A stretch of DNA of 64,000 bases from Orientia tsutsugamushi str. Boryong. GTDB lineage: Bacteria > Pseudomonadota > Alphaproteobacteria > Rickettsiales > Rickettsiaceae. The stretch is from assembly GCF_000063545.1 (NCBI RefSeq), contig NC_009488.1, positions 1,054,001-1,118,000 on the forward strand, written 5' to 3'. Of the stretch, positions 1-7,815 are shown piece after piece. How positions within the stretch are numbered: position 1 is the stretch's first letter; every line of letters begins with the position of its first letter. Below the pieces are notes generated by a model that had not been told where the DNA came from, did not search any database, and was given only the letters and a program-made list of their open reading frames with translations. The translations under genes and the position numbers were made by a program.

Positions 1-54
1 TGTAGAACTTTTTTATAAACCTTTTGTGAATGATATTTTTGTAGCTAGAGATAC

Positions 55-190
55 AATGCGATAATTTCGCATCTATTTTAAAAAAGATGAAAAAATTTTT
101 CATAATTATGACAAAAAGTCATGTACTGATAAAAATTGAAATGATACTGTATACCTGATATTATCTGAGATTCAAGATTTAGATAATATT
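55..190 (+). promoter_or_regulatory. Repeated leader with sigma70-like promoter, copy 1
   Basis: This stretch is nearly repeated at 1247-1382, ahead of the next gene. It starts with the palindrome ATGCGA-TAATT-TCGCAT and continues with a second palindrome, ATGAAAAA-A-TTTTTCAT. An ATGAC-AAAAA-GTCAT stem follows. A promoter-like pair lies at TTGAAA (136-141) and TATTAT (159-164) with 17-bp spacing, pointing at the gene at 400. The nested palindromes suggest an operator or a structured leader; that is inference. The rest of 1-399 holds no gene I can support. Confidence 0.55.
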
Positions 191-399
191 TAGCTAGAGG
201 TTATTTCATTAAAACTTCAAAATCTGCTATTAAAGGTATAAATGAATCTCTAGCTACACTTTAATTGCTACTTCAAATAGCAAAAGTAATGCTATGGTTA
301 TTAATGGCCTAATTATTTTAGGCTATCTCAATTTATAACTCAAGATTAATAATAAATATATAATTGTTAAATATTATGCGGGATTTTAAAGGGTAAAGT

Positions 400-1116
400 A
401 TGCATATACAAGTCTTAAGCGCAGCAAAACACTTGTTCTATCGAATGTTTAACCTATACAAACAAAATAAAGTAACACAAATTTTTTCAGTTTCACAGGA
501 AAAATGGTTTGCTTTTTTTAATGACTTGCACAGTCATACAGAACAAAAAAATTTAATACAACTTCTAATAACTCATCTTATAAAGATAAAATCTAATTTA
601 AAAACAAATCAGCAAAAAAAGTGTTTAACTGGTTATTTAACTGATCCAAATTATAACTTAACCAGAAAGGAACAAAAATATATTTTAAAATTAATAAATG
701 AAAATGATTTTATTTGGAATAAGAAAGGTCAAAACTTTCTTGATTTTTGTATGTATAAAATTATACGAATGCATTCCATAGCACTTGAAATACCAATCAA
801 AAAATGTTCTAGCAATATGCTAATAAATAAAGGTATCAAACCCTTTCAGGAATTTATTACACCAGAACATTTTAAGAATATAATTTATCTTGAACAAAAG
901 CTACTATACCGCACACTTAAGTATGATCATTGCATTAATTCGAAACAAAGAAAAGTAACTATCAAACAACTACTATTGGCTCCAGGACAACTTGAAATAA
1001 AAGAAGATCTTAATTCGATAGAGAAAAAAGATTTTGACTTAGTTAATACAGCCCTTGATTTTTATATTTTGGATATTATAGGTCGTTTTAAAGATGTGTT
1101 TGAACCTGATGTTTAA
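400..1116 (+). CDS. Hypothetical protein in RAGE cargo region
   Basis: A 238-residue protein that I do not recognise. It is lysine- and isoleucine-rich, without a clear signal peptide or membrane segment, and looks mostly helical and cytosolic. An AAAGGGTAAAG stretch before the ATG can serve as ribosome binding site. The gene lies downstream of a repeated promoter leader that also precedes the histidine-kinase-like gene at 1468, so the two may be co-regulated. Its position at the outer end of a RAGE suggests cargo rather than transfer function. Confidence 0.6.
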   Translation: MHIQVLSAAKHLFYRMFNLYKQNKVTQIFSVSQEKWFAFFNDLHSHTEQKNLIQLLITHLIKIKSNLKTNQQKKCLTGYLTDPNYNLTRKEQKYILKLINENDFIWNKKGQNFLDFCMYKIIRMHSIALEIPIKKCSSNMLINKGIKPFQEFITPEHFKNIIYLEQKLLYRTLKYDHCINSKQRKVTIKQLLLAPGQLEIKEDLNSIEKKDFDLVNTALDFYILDIIGRFKDVFEPDV

Positions 1117-1246
1117 ATTAAGAGCAAAAAAGATAAGTCCAGAACTTTTTCAGTTAATATACTAAATTATCAAAGTCTTTTTATAACTCAGAATCAATTG
1201 TATATCTCATTTTGAGAGATATTTTGTTTTTTTAGATGTAAATAAC

Positions 1247-1382
1247 AATGCGATAATTTCGCATCAATGTGTAATATTATGAAAAAATTTTTCAGAAATA
1301 TTACAAAAAGTCATGTACTGACAAAAATCGAAATGATACTGTATACCTGATATTATCTGAGATTTAAGATTTAGATGATATT
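1247..1382 (+). promoter_or_regulatory. Repeated leader with promoter-like pair, copy 2
   Basis: Second copy of the leader at 55-190. It keeps the ATGCGA/TCGCAT palindrome, the GAAAAA/TTTTTC block and the whole segment around the promoter. The -35-like hexamer is TCGAAA (1328-1333), one base worse than copy 1. The TATTAT -10 (1351-1356) and the 17-bp spacer are preserved. The gene downstream starts at 1468. No other gene is seen in 1117-1467. Confidence 0.5.
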
Positions 1383-1467
1383 CTGATAGAGATTAAAACT
1401 TAAACCGCAAAATTTTCTTTTTAATCTCTAGGAAGCAATTTAACAACTTAAATAGCAGGAGAATTCT

Positions 1468-2211
1468 ATGCCTATTGAAGACGAAGGTCAAAATAAAATC
1501 AATAAATTAACTGAAAAATTATCCACAGAGGGAATTAATAGCACAACAATAAAACAGATAGATGCTGAAATGCAAAAACTATACTGCCAGCTAGAGGAAT
1601 CTGAGGAAGTAAGCATAAATTGCATAGAGTGGATACAATATTTTAGGCTAATAGTAAATAACTACGACAGAAAAAAAGTAAATATAATAGCTTCTCTAAA
1701 TGGAATGATTTTTTTATTTAGACAATACATAGCATCAACGAATGTAAGGATTGAAACATTTAACATAGAATTGCTAATAAATAATACCGTTATCAGAATG
1801 AGGGAACATTTTGAAGATGAGAATATAAAGCTAAATGTTCAAAATGACATAAAGACAATTCTGATTGGAGATAGTTTTCGAATAAAAGCAGTAATAAGTC
1901 AGTTAATTGGTAGTGCTATTATAAATAGTAGTAAGAATAGCAAGATTACTATTAACATCAATCAGTATTCAGAAATATTACAATTTACAGTACAAAACAT
2001 AGGACTAAGCCCTTCTAAAGAAAAATTAGAAAGAATAAATGCTGAACTAGAGAATTTGAATTTGGTAACATATCAAGAACTAGGAGAAGGATTAGCATTT
2101 ATTAAACATCTTACAGATCAGCTAAAAGGAAGACTAAGAGCAAAAGAGGAAAATAATTACATAACTTTTTCATTTGATGTACCAATAACTAGTTTTAACT
2201 CTTCTTTATGA
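1468..2211 (+). CDS. Degenerate histidine-kinase-like protein
   Basis: A 247-residue protein whose second half resembles a GHKL/HATPase domain. The N-box region reads QLIGSAI, where active kinases have NLxxNA, so the magnesium-binding asparagine is serine. The G1 box (normally DxGxG) reads NIGLSP. A G2-like stretch (GEGLAFIKHL) is still visible near residues 209-218. No phospho-accepting histidine box is evident. It may be a pseudokinase or decoy rather than an active sensor. AGGAGAA precedes the ATG. The next gene is a paralogue 7 nt downstream, so both are probably one transcript. Confidence 0.65.
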   Translation: MPIEDEGQNKINKLTEKLSTEGINSTTIKQIDAEMQKLYCQLEESEEVSINCIEWIQYFRLIVNNYDRKKVNIIASLNGMIFLFRQYIASTNVRIETFNIELLINNTVIRMREHFEDENIKLNVQNDIKTILIGDSFRIKAVISQLIGSAIINSSKNSKITININQYSEILQFTVQNIGLSPSKEKLERINAELENLNLVTYQELGEGLAFIKHLTDQLKGRLRAKEENNYITFSFDVPITSFNSSL

Positions 2212-2218
2212 GAATGCT

Positions 2219-3076
2219 ATGAAAGAAAAGAATAAAACAATTAACCAATGGATAGTACAGATACCTCCAATACCAGTTATGTTGCTGAATGGAGAGAGGG
2301 AGAATATCGATGAATATATGGAGATAATAACAAAGTTAAGAAAAGCTAAGTATCAGGTCGAGGTAGCTGAATCATTGAAAGAATATTGTGTGAATCTGAT
2401 ACAGAATATCAAATATAGATTTAATATTGCAACTAGCGAAATTGTAAGGCTAGCAAGCGATATCATGTTAAATGATTCAAAAAATAAAGATAAGCTGGAA
2501 ACAATATTAAATCGAGCAGCAAATCTCCAAAGGTACTGTAACGATGTAGTTTACACGCTTAGAAGCGAAATTGAGAATGAAAATTTATGTTTAAAAAAAT
2601 TTAGCATACAAAAGCTAGTAAAGGATGCCGTCAGGAGACTAGAAGACATTGCAAAAGAGAAAGATATAAAAATCAATTACAATTTTCAGTACAAAATGAA
2701 GGATATTGTGATTGGAAATAGTGATCACTTACAAGCTATATTAAGTCAATTAATAGGCAGCACGATTAGATTTAATCACAGCTGCAAGGTTATAATTACA
2801 GTTCATTTGTTTACTATAAAAAATTATATAAAAAGCGATAACATACTACAATTTAGAATACACGATAAAGGAAGCGGTATTTCAAAGAAAAAATTAGGAG
2901 ATATAAAAGCAAAAATAGCTGATTTTGAGTTGGTACGAGACTATCCACAAATGCTGGAATCAGGATTATGGTTTGTAAATTACCTTGTTAATCAACTTAA
3001 TGGAGAAATGGAAATAGAAAGCGAAAAAGACAAGTTTACAACCATTACTTGCAATATTCCAGTACAACTTTTTTAA
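2219..3076 (+). CDS. Degenerate histidine-kinase-like protein, tandem paralogue
   Basis: A 285-residue paralogue of the preceding gene with a clearer kinase layout. A dimerisation-like helix pair lies around residues 60-110, but the phospho-acceptor position has tyrosine (NIKYRF where the family has NxxHE). The HATPase part keeps an intact G1 box (DKGSGI) and a G2-like GLWFVNYLVNQL. The N-box asparagine is again serine (QLIGSTI). ATP binding may survive; autophosphorylation on histidine looks impossible. No transmembrane segment or response regulator is adjacent. RAGEs are known to carry histidine-kinase genes as cargo. Confidence 0.7.
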   Translation: MKEKNKTINQWIVQIPPIPVMLLNGERENIDEYMEIITKLRKAKYQVEVAESLKEYCVNLIQNIKYRFNIATSEIVRLASDIMLNDSKNKDKLETILNRAANLQRYCNDVVYTLRSEIENENLCLKKFSIQKLVKDAVRRLEDIAKEKDIKINYNFQYKMKDIVIGNSDHLQAILSQLIGSTIRFNHSCKVIITVHLFTIKNYIKSDNILQFRIHDKGSGISKKKLGDIKAKIADFELVRDYPQMLESGLWFVNYLVNQLNGEMEIESEKDKFTTITCNIPVQLF

Positions 3077-3078
3077 TC

Positions 3079-3174
3079 AAATTAATTCGCTTCTTTCACA
3101 GTTTTTATCTGAGATTGAAGTATATAAAAAGTTTAATTTATTGTATAATTTATTAAAGATTATTTAGAGATGGA
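3079..3174 (+). promoter_or_regulatory. SpoT-type gene leader with TATAAT, copy 1
   Basis: This leader, ending GAGATGGA just before the hydrolase start, is repeated at 44537-44632. Both copies share TTTTTATCTG, a TATAAT hexamer (here 3144-3149) and TTTAGAGATGGA. A TTGAAG lies 23 bp before TATAAT, too far for a standard -35. The conserved TATAAT is the likely -10 of the hydrolase gene. Confidence 0.45.
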
Positions 3175-3176
3175 AA

Positions 3177-3752
3177 ATGATAGACTTTTATAGCGAGAGC
3201 TTACTAAATAAGCTGTTTAGAATCAACGTAAGATTTAACGCTGAAATTGATCTTGATAAAGTTGAAAGAGCAATATTTTACGCTAAAAAATATCATGACA
3301 AACAACTTCGAGATACAGGAGAGCCATATTATATGCATCCATTAGAGGTAGCTTATATGGTAGCAGACTACAGTTTTGAAACAGATACGATTATTACAGC
3401 AATACTACATGATACCCTCGAAGACACAACACTAACTAAAGAAAAGATTGTTAAGGTATTTGGTAAAAAAATTGCAGAACAGGTTTCAGAACTCACAAGG
3501 ATTAAGGATAATAAAAAAATCAGTTCTAGAGAAATGATTCAAACATTTTATAGCCAAAATAAAACAGAACTATTATTAATTAAGCTTTTCGACCGATTCC
3601 ATAATATTCAGACTATATCAATAAAACCTTATGAAAAAAGACAAAAAATCGTCATTGAAACTCAGCAAGAATTTATACCTCTTGCTGAATACCTTAATCT
3701 ACCAGAGATTAGAGAACGCTTAAGCGAATATTGCAAACTTAATGCTAGCTAG
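3177..3752 (+). CDS. Small SpoT/RelA-type HD hydrolase
   Basis: A 191-residue protein matching only the (p)ppGpp hydrolase domain of RelA/SpoT proteins. The HD signature is clear: H in AKKYHDKQ, YYMHPLEVA, then HDTLED near residues 82-87. The family ND motif appears as LFDRFHNIQT near 139-148. There is no synthetase, TGS or ACT domain, so it is a stand-alone hydrolase of the small alarmone hydrolase type. Expected reaction: removal of the 3' pyrophosphate from (p)ppGpp with Mn2+, in the cytosol. RAGEs carry many such spoT fragments. All HD residues look present, so it may be active. Confidence 0.8.
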   Translation: MIDFYSESLLNKLFRINVRFNAEIDLDKVERAIFYAKKYHDKQLRDTGEPYYMHPLEVAYMVADYSFETDTIITAILHDTLEDTTLTKEKIVKVFGKKIAEQVSELTRIKDNKKISSREMIQTFYSQNKTELLLIKLFDRFHNIQTISIKPYEKRQKIVIETQQEFIPLAEYLNLPEIRERLSEYCKLNAS

Positions 3753-3788
3753 AATATGGTTTAACTAGTAAAATATTATCTCTATTAT

Positions 3789-4328
3789 TTATTCGGATGT
3801 ACAACTTGATATGTCACCTATACAATCTTTAAATTGATTAGGTGTATAAATATGAATATTATCTTCATAGTAAGCAATTCTGTTATCATCAGTAAATGTA
3901 TCTAATTCTGATGGTCTCTCCTTCAGATCATTATATACAATAGTTAACTCTTTATCAGTTAATAATTTTTTGCTACTATTTAGAATAGATTCATTATCAT
4001 ATTTTACTACTATAGGCATTAGCTGGTTATGATTAAGCTTTTCTACTGCATATAATGTGTTATATGTTTTTTTAGCATATTCATAGTGTTCAACTACTGT
4101 ATACTGTTTTATACCTGAAAAAATATAACTAATCGCTTCTTTTGCTCTGGTACAATCAGATTTAGCTTTTTTAATAATGTCATTGTATTGGCTATTATCC
4201 CACCCAATCAAGAGTAAAGAATTATTACTTTCTTTTTTAAATATAAAATTAGTAGCTAACTGTACTATTTCTGTGGAAGTAGGATTATTAGCTGAATTAT
4301 GGTACAAATTGTTTCTATACATAATCAC
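3789..4328 (-). CDS. Hypothetical protein
   Basis: A 179-residue protein of unknown family, convergent with the SpoT-type gene. It has no signal peptide or membrane segment. The middle is helical and lysine-rich and the C-terminus is acidic, ending in a CIGDISSC stretch. It lies between the SpoT-type cargo and Ti-type traD, so it is probably RAGE cargo. I cannot assign a function. Confidence 0.5.
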   Translation of the reverse strand: MIMYRNNLYHNSANNPTSTEIVQLATNFIFKKESNNSLLLIGWDNSQYNDIIKKAKSDCTRAKEAISYIFSGIKQYTVVEHYEYAKKTYNTLYAVEKLNHNQLMPIVVKYDNESILNSSKKLLTDKELTIVYNDLKERPSELDTFTDDNRIAYYEDNIHIYTPNQFKDCIGDISSCTSE

Positions 4329-4415
4329 CCTATTGTTAAGTAAGTTTATATTATAAGTTTATAAATTATACTAGCTAATTAGCAATAACTTTTTTGTTGC
4401 TTAAATATTTTCAAT

Positions 4416-4871
4416 TCAGGATACCAATTCTAGATTATATTGAACATTAAGAAGGCCATTCTTTAAGGCCTCAATATCCTTAACATTGCCGCACCATTCT
4501 TGGTGAAAGCTATTCCATTTTAAGCCATGAAGGCGAATGTGGAGCTTAGTGTTTTCGTCTGGTTCAGAGGAAAATTTTAAAATCACGGCAGCTTTATTTT
4601 GCTGTTCTTTATCAAAAATATCTTTACCGATTGTAGTCCAATGATTCTGAACATTTGGATGTTGTGTTAAAGTTTCTTTTAGTGAAACAATTGCACCAAA
4701 TAAAGTATTTGCTGATAAGTGATCAAGCTTAGCCTTAGCAACTAATCCACCCATTTCGATAAGACGTCGAGTACGCATTTTACGTTCTTTAATTTTAAGG
4801 TTAACCTCATCCATGATTAGCTTAGCCTTTTTTTGTTGGAGAGTAATTTTTTGCTGCATAAGATTTGCCAT
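4416..4871 (-). CDS. traD: Ti-type TraD conjugal transfer protein
   Basis: A 151-residue protein with the hallmark of the small TraD of Agrobacterium Ti plasmids: RKMRTRRLIEMGGLVAKA near residues 30-47, followed by LDHLSANTLFGAI. This family is an accessory relaxosome protein, distinct from the large F-type TraD coupling ATPase found at 10582-12340. A tail of about 60 residues after the core carries an HGLKWNSFHQEWCG motif. As in Ti plasmids, it is transcribed divergently from traA, and the spacer between them is a candidate oriT. Confidence 0.85.
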   Translation of the reverse strand: MANLMQQKITLQQKKAKLIMDEVNLKIKERKMRTRRLIEMGGLVAKAKLDHLSANTLFGAIVSLKETLTQHPNVQNHWTTIGKDIFDKEQQNKAAVILKFSSEPDENTKLHIRLHGLKWNSFHQEWCGNVKDIEALKNGLLNVQYNLELVS

Positions 4872-5164
4872 GTTAGTAATTCAGAAAGATAAAAAAATCA
4901 GGCAAGAATATATCAAAATAAAATTCCAGTAAAGAAAAAAACCGCACCTGCCAAACCAACATCAAATAATTATAGTCAAAAAAACGTGAATTCAGGTTAG
5001 AAGCTTCATTAAAGAATAAGCTTATACGCAATATGTAAACTTGAAAGTTTACTGCTAAAAAATGAGCACTCATTAGCCGATTGAGTGTTAAAAAAAAGAA
5101 GTTTGTGCTAGCAAAATCAAAAAAACCATGCTAACTTAAAACTCAGGTGAGAATTGGTGTTGAG
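4872..5164. promoter_or_regulatory. oriT: traD-traA divergent spacer, candidate oriT
   Basis: The 293-bp spacer between divergent Ti-type traD and traA holds several symmetric elements. A perfect 18-bp palindrome (GTAAACTT-GA-AAGTTTAC) lies at 5035-5052. A 10-bp palindrome ATAAGCTTAT lies at 5016-5025. A stem CACTCA-(9 nt)-TGAGTG lies at 5068-5087. In Ti plasmids oriT occupies exactly this position. The location and symmetry support an oriT or relaxosome-binding/regulatory region, but I do not see a recognisable nic consensus. Confidence 0.45.
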
Positions 5165-6727
5165 ATGGCTATACAGTTTGCAATGATTGAATTTTTAAGT
5201 AGAAGTAAAGGAGGAGATAGTTGTTGTAAGGCAGCGTATAATGCAAGAACTATTGTTAAAAATGAGCAGACAAATATAAGGTATAACTTCTCTTATAAGA
5301 AAGATAACGTATATCATACAGTACTGATACCAGATTATGTAAATCAAAAATTCAAGAATGTCCAAAGATTAATGAATGAGGTGGAACAAACAGAAAAACG
5401 AAGAAACAGTAAGTTGTTGAAGGATATCGTAATAGCACTGCCAGACGATAAGGAATTGAATTTAGAGCATAGAATAGAAATAACTCATCAAATAGTTGAT
5501 GTAATGGAATGGGTAAAAAATGGTCTTGGAGTACAGATAGATATTCATAAGCCTCATAGAGGAGATAAAAACTGGCATGTGCATATATTGGTTACTACAA
5601 GAAGATTTAAAGAGAATGGCGAAGAATTAGGTGGTAAAGCTGTTGACTTGGAGCCTAAATTCAGAACATCAAAAGGTAAGGCATTTATTATTCCAGAAGC
5701 TGAGATGATTCACGAAAAAGTGAAGGAAATAATTAATGCATATTTTGCTAAATTAGGCTTAACAAATAGAGTTGATAAGATAAGTACAGTTCCGCAAGAG
5801 CATATTGGACCTACTAGAATTAGGGGTTTAATTAATGAAGTTGCAAATGAAAATGAGTTACGTAAAGAGGCTCATTTGAAGATTATTAATGATGTTGATG
5901 TAATAACGGATTCTATAACACATTACAAATCTATTTTTACTAAGCATGATATTGAAAAAGCCGTGAAAGATATACCAGACCTAACAGCAAGAGAACTGTT
6001 AGTTCAGCAAGTGCTTAGTTCAAATAGAATACTAGAGTTATATCATGATGATGGTGAAAGTAGTAAATATTTTACGACAACTGAGGTTAGAGATGAGGAA
6101 GCAAGAATAATAAGAATAGCTAATAAAATCGATACTCAAGCTTATTACAATGATATTTATCATCTTAAAAACGATATCGAAAGCTTAACAAGTGTTAGTG
6201 AAGAGCAAAAACATGCTCTACGACGTATTTTGCTTAGTAATAGTGGAGTTAGAATACTAAGAGGAAGAGCTGGAACAGGTAAATCCACTGTTTTAGCAAA
6301 AGCATATAAAATTGCAACAAATCGTAGACAAAATGTTATTGGACTTGCTCCTACACATAAGGCTATATCAGTGCTGAAGGATAATGGCTACCAGAAATGT
6401 GATACAATAAAAGGATTTTTATATAAAAATAGCGTTACTAGAGACAGTTTAATAGTAGTAGATGAAGCTGGAATGGTTGCTACTAGAGAATATGCAGAGC
6501 TGTTTAGAGTAGTTAGAAACAATAATTGTCAACTGATACTTGCTGGAGATGAAAAGCAGTTAGCTTCAATAGAAAGAGGCGGAATGTTTGAGATGCTGAG
6601 TAATATTTTCAGTTCACATGTTTTAGTGAATATTCGAAGACAAAGTGAAAACTGGAGCAGAGAGGTAGCAATGAAGTTTGCTGAGAGTAATATTTTAAGC
6701 GGTATAACCTTACCTGAGGCAAAATAA
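5165..6727 (+). pseudogene. traA: TraA relaxase-helicase, N-terminal part (frameshifted)
   Basis: N-terminal two thirds of Ti-type TraA, which nicks oriT and unwinds DNA for conjugation. The MobA/MobL relaxase domain shows SRSKGGDSCCKAAYNART at the start (candidate catalytic tyrosine) and the metal-binding HVHIL after DIHKPHRGDKNW. The helicase follows: Walker A RGRAGTGKST near residue 367 and Walker B VVDEAGM near 431. I chose the ATG at 5165 (MAIQF) over the GTG at 5147, since the family begins this way. The frame ends at TAA after an A4 run at 6721-6724. One base fewer there would continue smoothly into the next entry. Confidence 0.85.
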
Positions 6728-7634
6728 CTGCGTTAAGTTTGATAATACGTTGCAGGACTCAATGAGTAAGTTAAGATACAACTGGAGTCTAAGCAAGTTT
6801 AAGCTACATGAAAAATTGGTAATTACAGTACGTAATAAAGAGGTAGACATTCTTAATTCAAGTATTAGATCTTTGTTAAAAGCTAATGGCACGCTACAAG
6901 GCACAGAATATAGGCGTTCAATAGCTGGAAGGAAAGAGTCCTACATGGCTGGAGATCGAATTGTATTTCAAAAAAGCGATAAGGATTTACAAATACAAAA
7001 TAGTGAATTTGCAACTTTAACTTCGGTTAATAAAAATGAATTTGTAGCTAAGACAGATGCAGGACAAGATGTGAGTTTTGACCCAAGCAAAATACAATTT
7101 AAACATGGTTATGCAAGTACTGTTTATAAGGCCCAGGGAGCTTCTATAAAAGATGTATACATTCTTCATAACGGAGTTGGTAATATAAGCAGCTCATACG
7201 TAGCCATGACAAGGCATATAGAACAGTTAAAGTTATATTGTAATAAAGAAGCTACTAGCAGTTTTAGCAGCTTAGTATATCAGCTCAGCAGAGCAAATTA
7301 CAAATCGGCAAGCATAAACTTAAAAACTAATGAAGATTTAAATAAAGAAAATCCAACTATTTTAAGTAAAATTTGTGGTTGGTTTAAGTCTATAGTAACT
7401 GATGTAGGAGACAGATTTCATAAAAACGCTAAATATTATCAGTACGATAAAAAACCAGAGCAATTAGCTGACATTAAGATCGAACAACCTAATATAGTTA
7501 ATGATATAAGAAAATCAGAAATAAGTCCAAATAATGAATTAAAGGCTACAAAGACCGCAAACGATATTTCAACTACAGAAAAACTCAACACAAAGCCTGA
7601 ACAACAAAATCCAAGAGTTAGTATTCGAAGGTAA
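6728..7634 (+). pseudogene. traA: TraA C-terminal part (separated by frameshift)
   Basis: Continuation of TraA in another frame; the open frame with its own ATG starts at 6750. Translation from about 6728 gives NCVKFDNTLQDSM, which joins naturally to the upstream part. It contains late helicase motifs: VRNKEVDILN, then YKAQGAS (motif V type) and YVAMTRH (motif VI type). The tail is low-complexity and charged. Relaxase, Walker A and motifs V/VI are thus split over two frames, so TraA activity needs frameshifting or is lost. A hairpin follows at 7637-7657. Confidence 0.8.
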
Positions 7635-7636
7635 AA

Positions 7637-7657
7637 TGAGCTGCATAGAGCAGCTCA
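7637..7657 (+). terminator. Hairpin after traA
   Basis: A perfect 8-bp stem, TGAGCTGC-ATAGA-GCAGCTCA, begins 3 nt after the traA stop. It is not followed by a T-run, so it may be a processing or stabilising hairpin rather than a full intrinsic terminator. Confidence 0.4.
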
Positions 7658-7815
7658 AGGATAATAAAGATATGAATTTACTAAGTAGAATGTGAAAGTT
7701 ATGAAACTTAGAAAGATTCGTTAACAGAAATACTATCTCAACAATCACTCAGCAAAAATATTATACCATTTAAACGGTAAAAATACAAATAAATTTAGCG
7801 AAGGTGAGGTTCTGT

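Noticed and set aside
3115-3149. TTGAAG/TATAAT as a full promoter for the SpoT-type gene
   Set aside because: Spacing of 23 bp is too long for a standard sigma70 promoter; only the TATAAT is kept as a probable -10.
4873-5073. A 66-residue minus-strand frame upstream of traD
   Set aside because: It lies across the palindromic traD-traA spacer, is phenylalanine/leucine-rich by AT bias and has no family signature.
6715-6735. Programmed frameshifting in traA
   Set aside because: The A4 tract lacks a convincing slippery heptamer, and many neighbouring tra genes are broken too, so decay is the simpler explanation.
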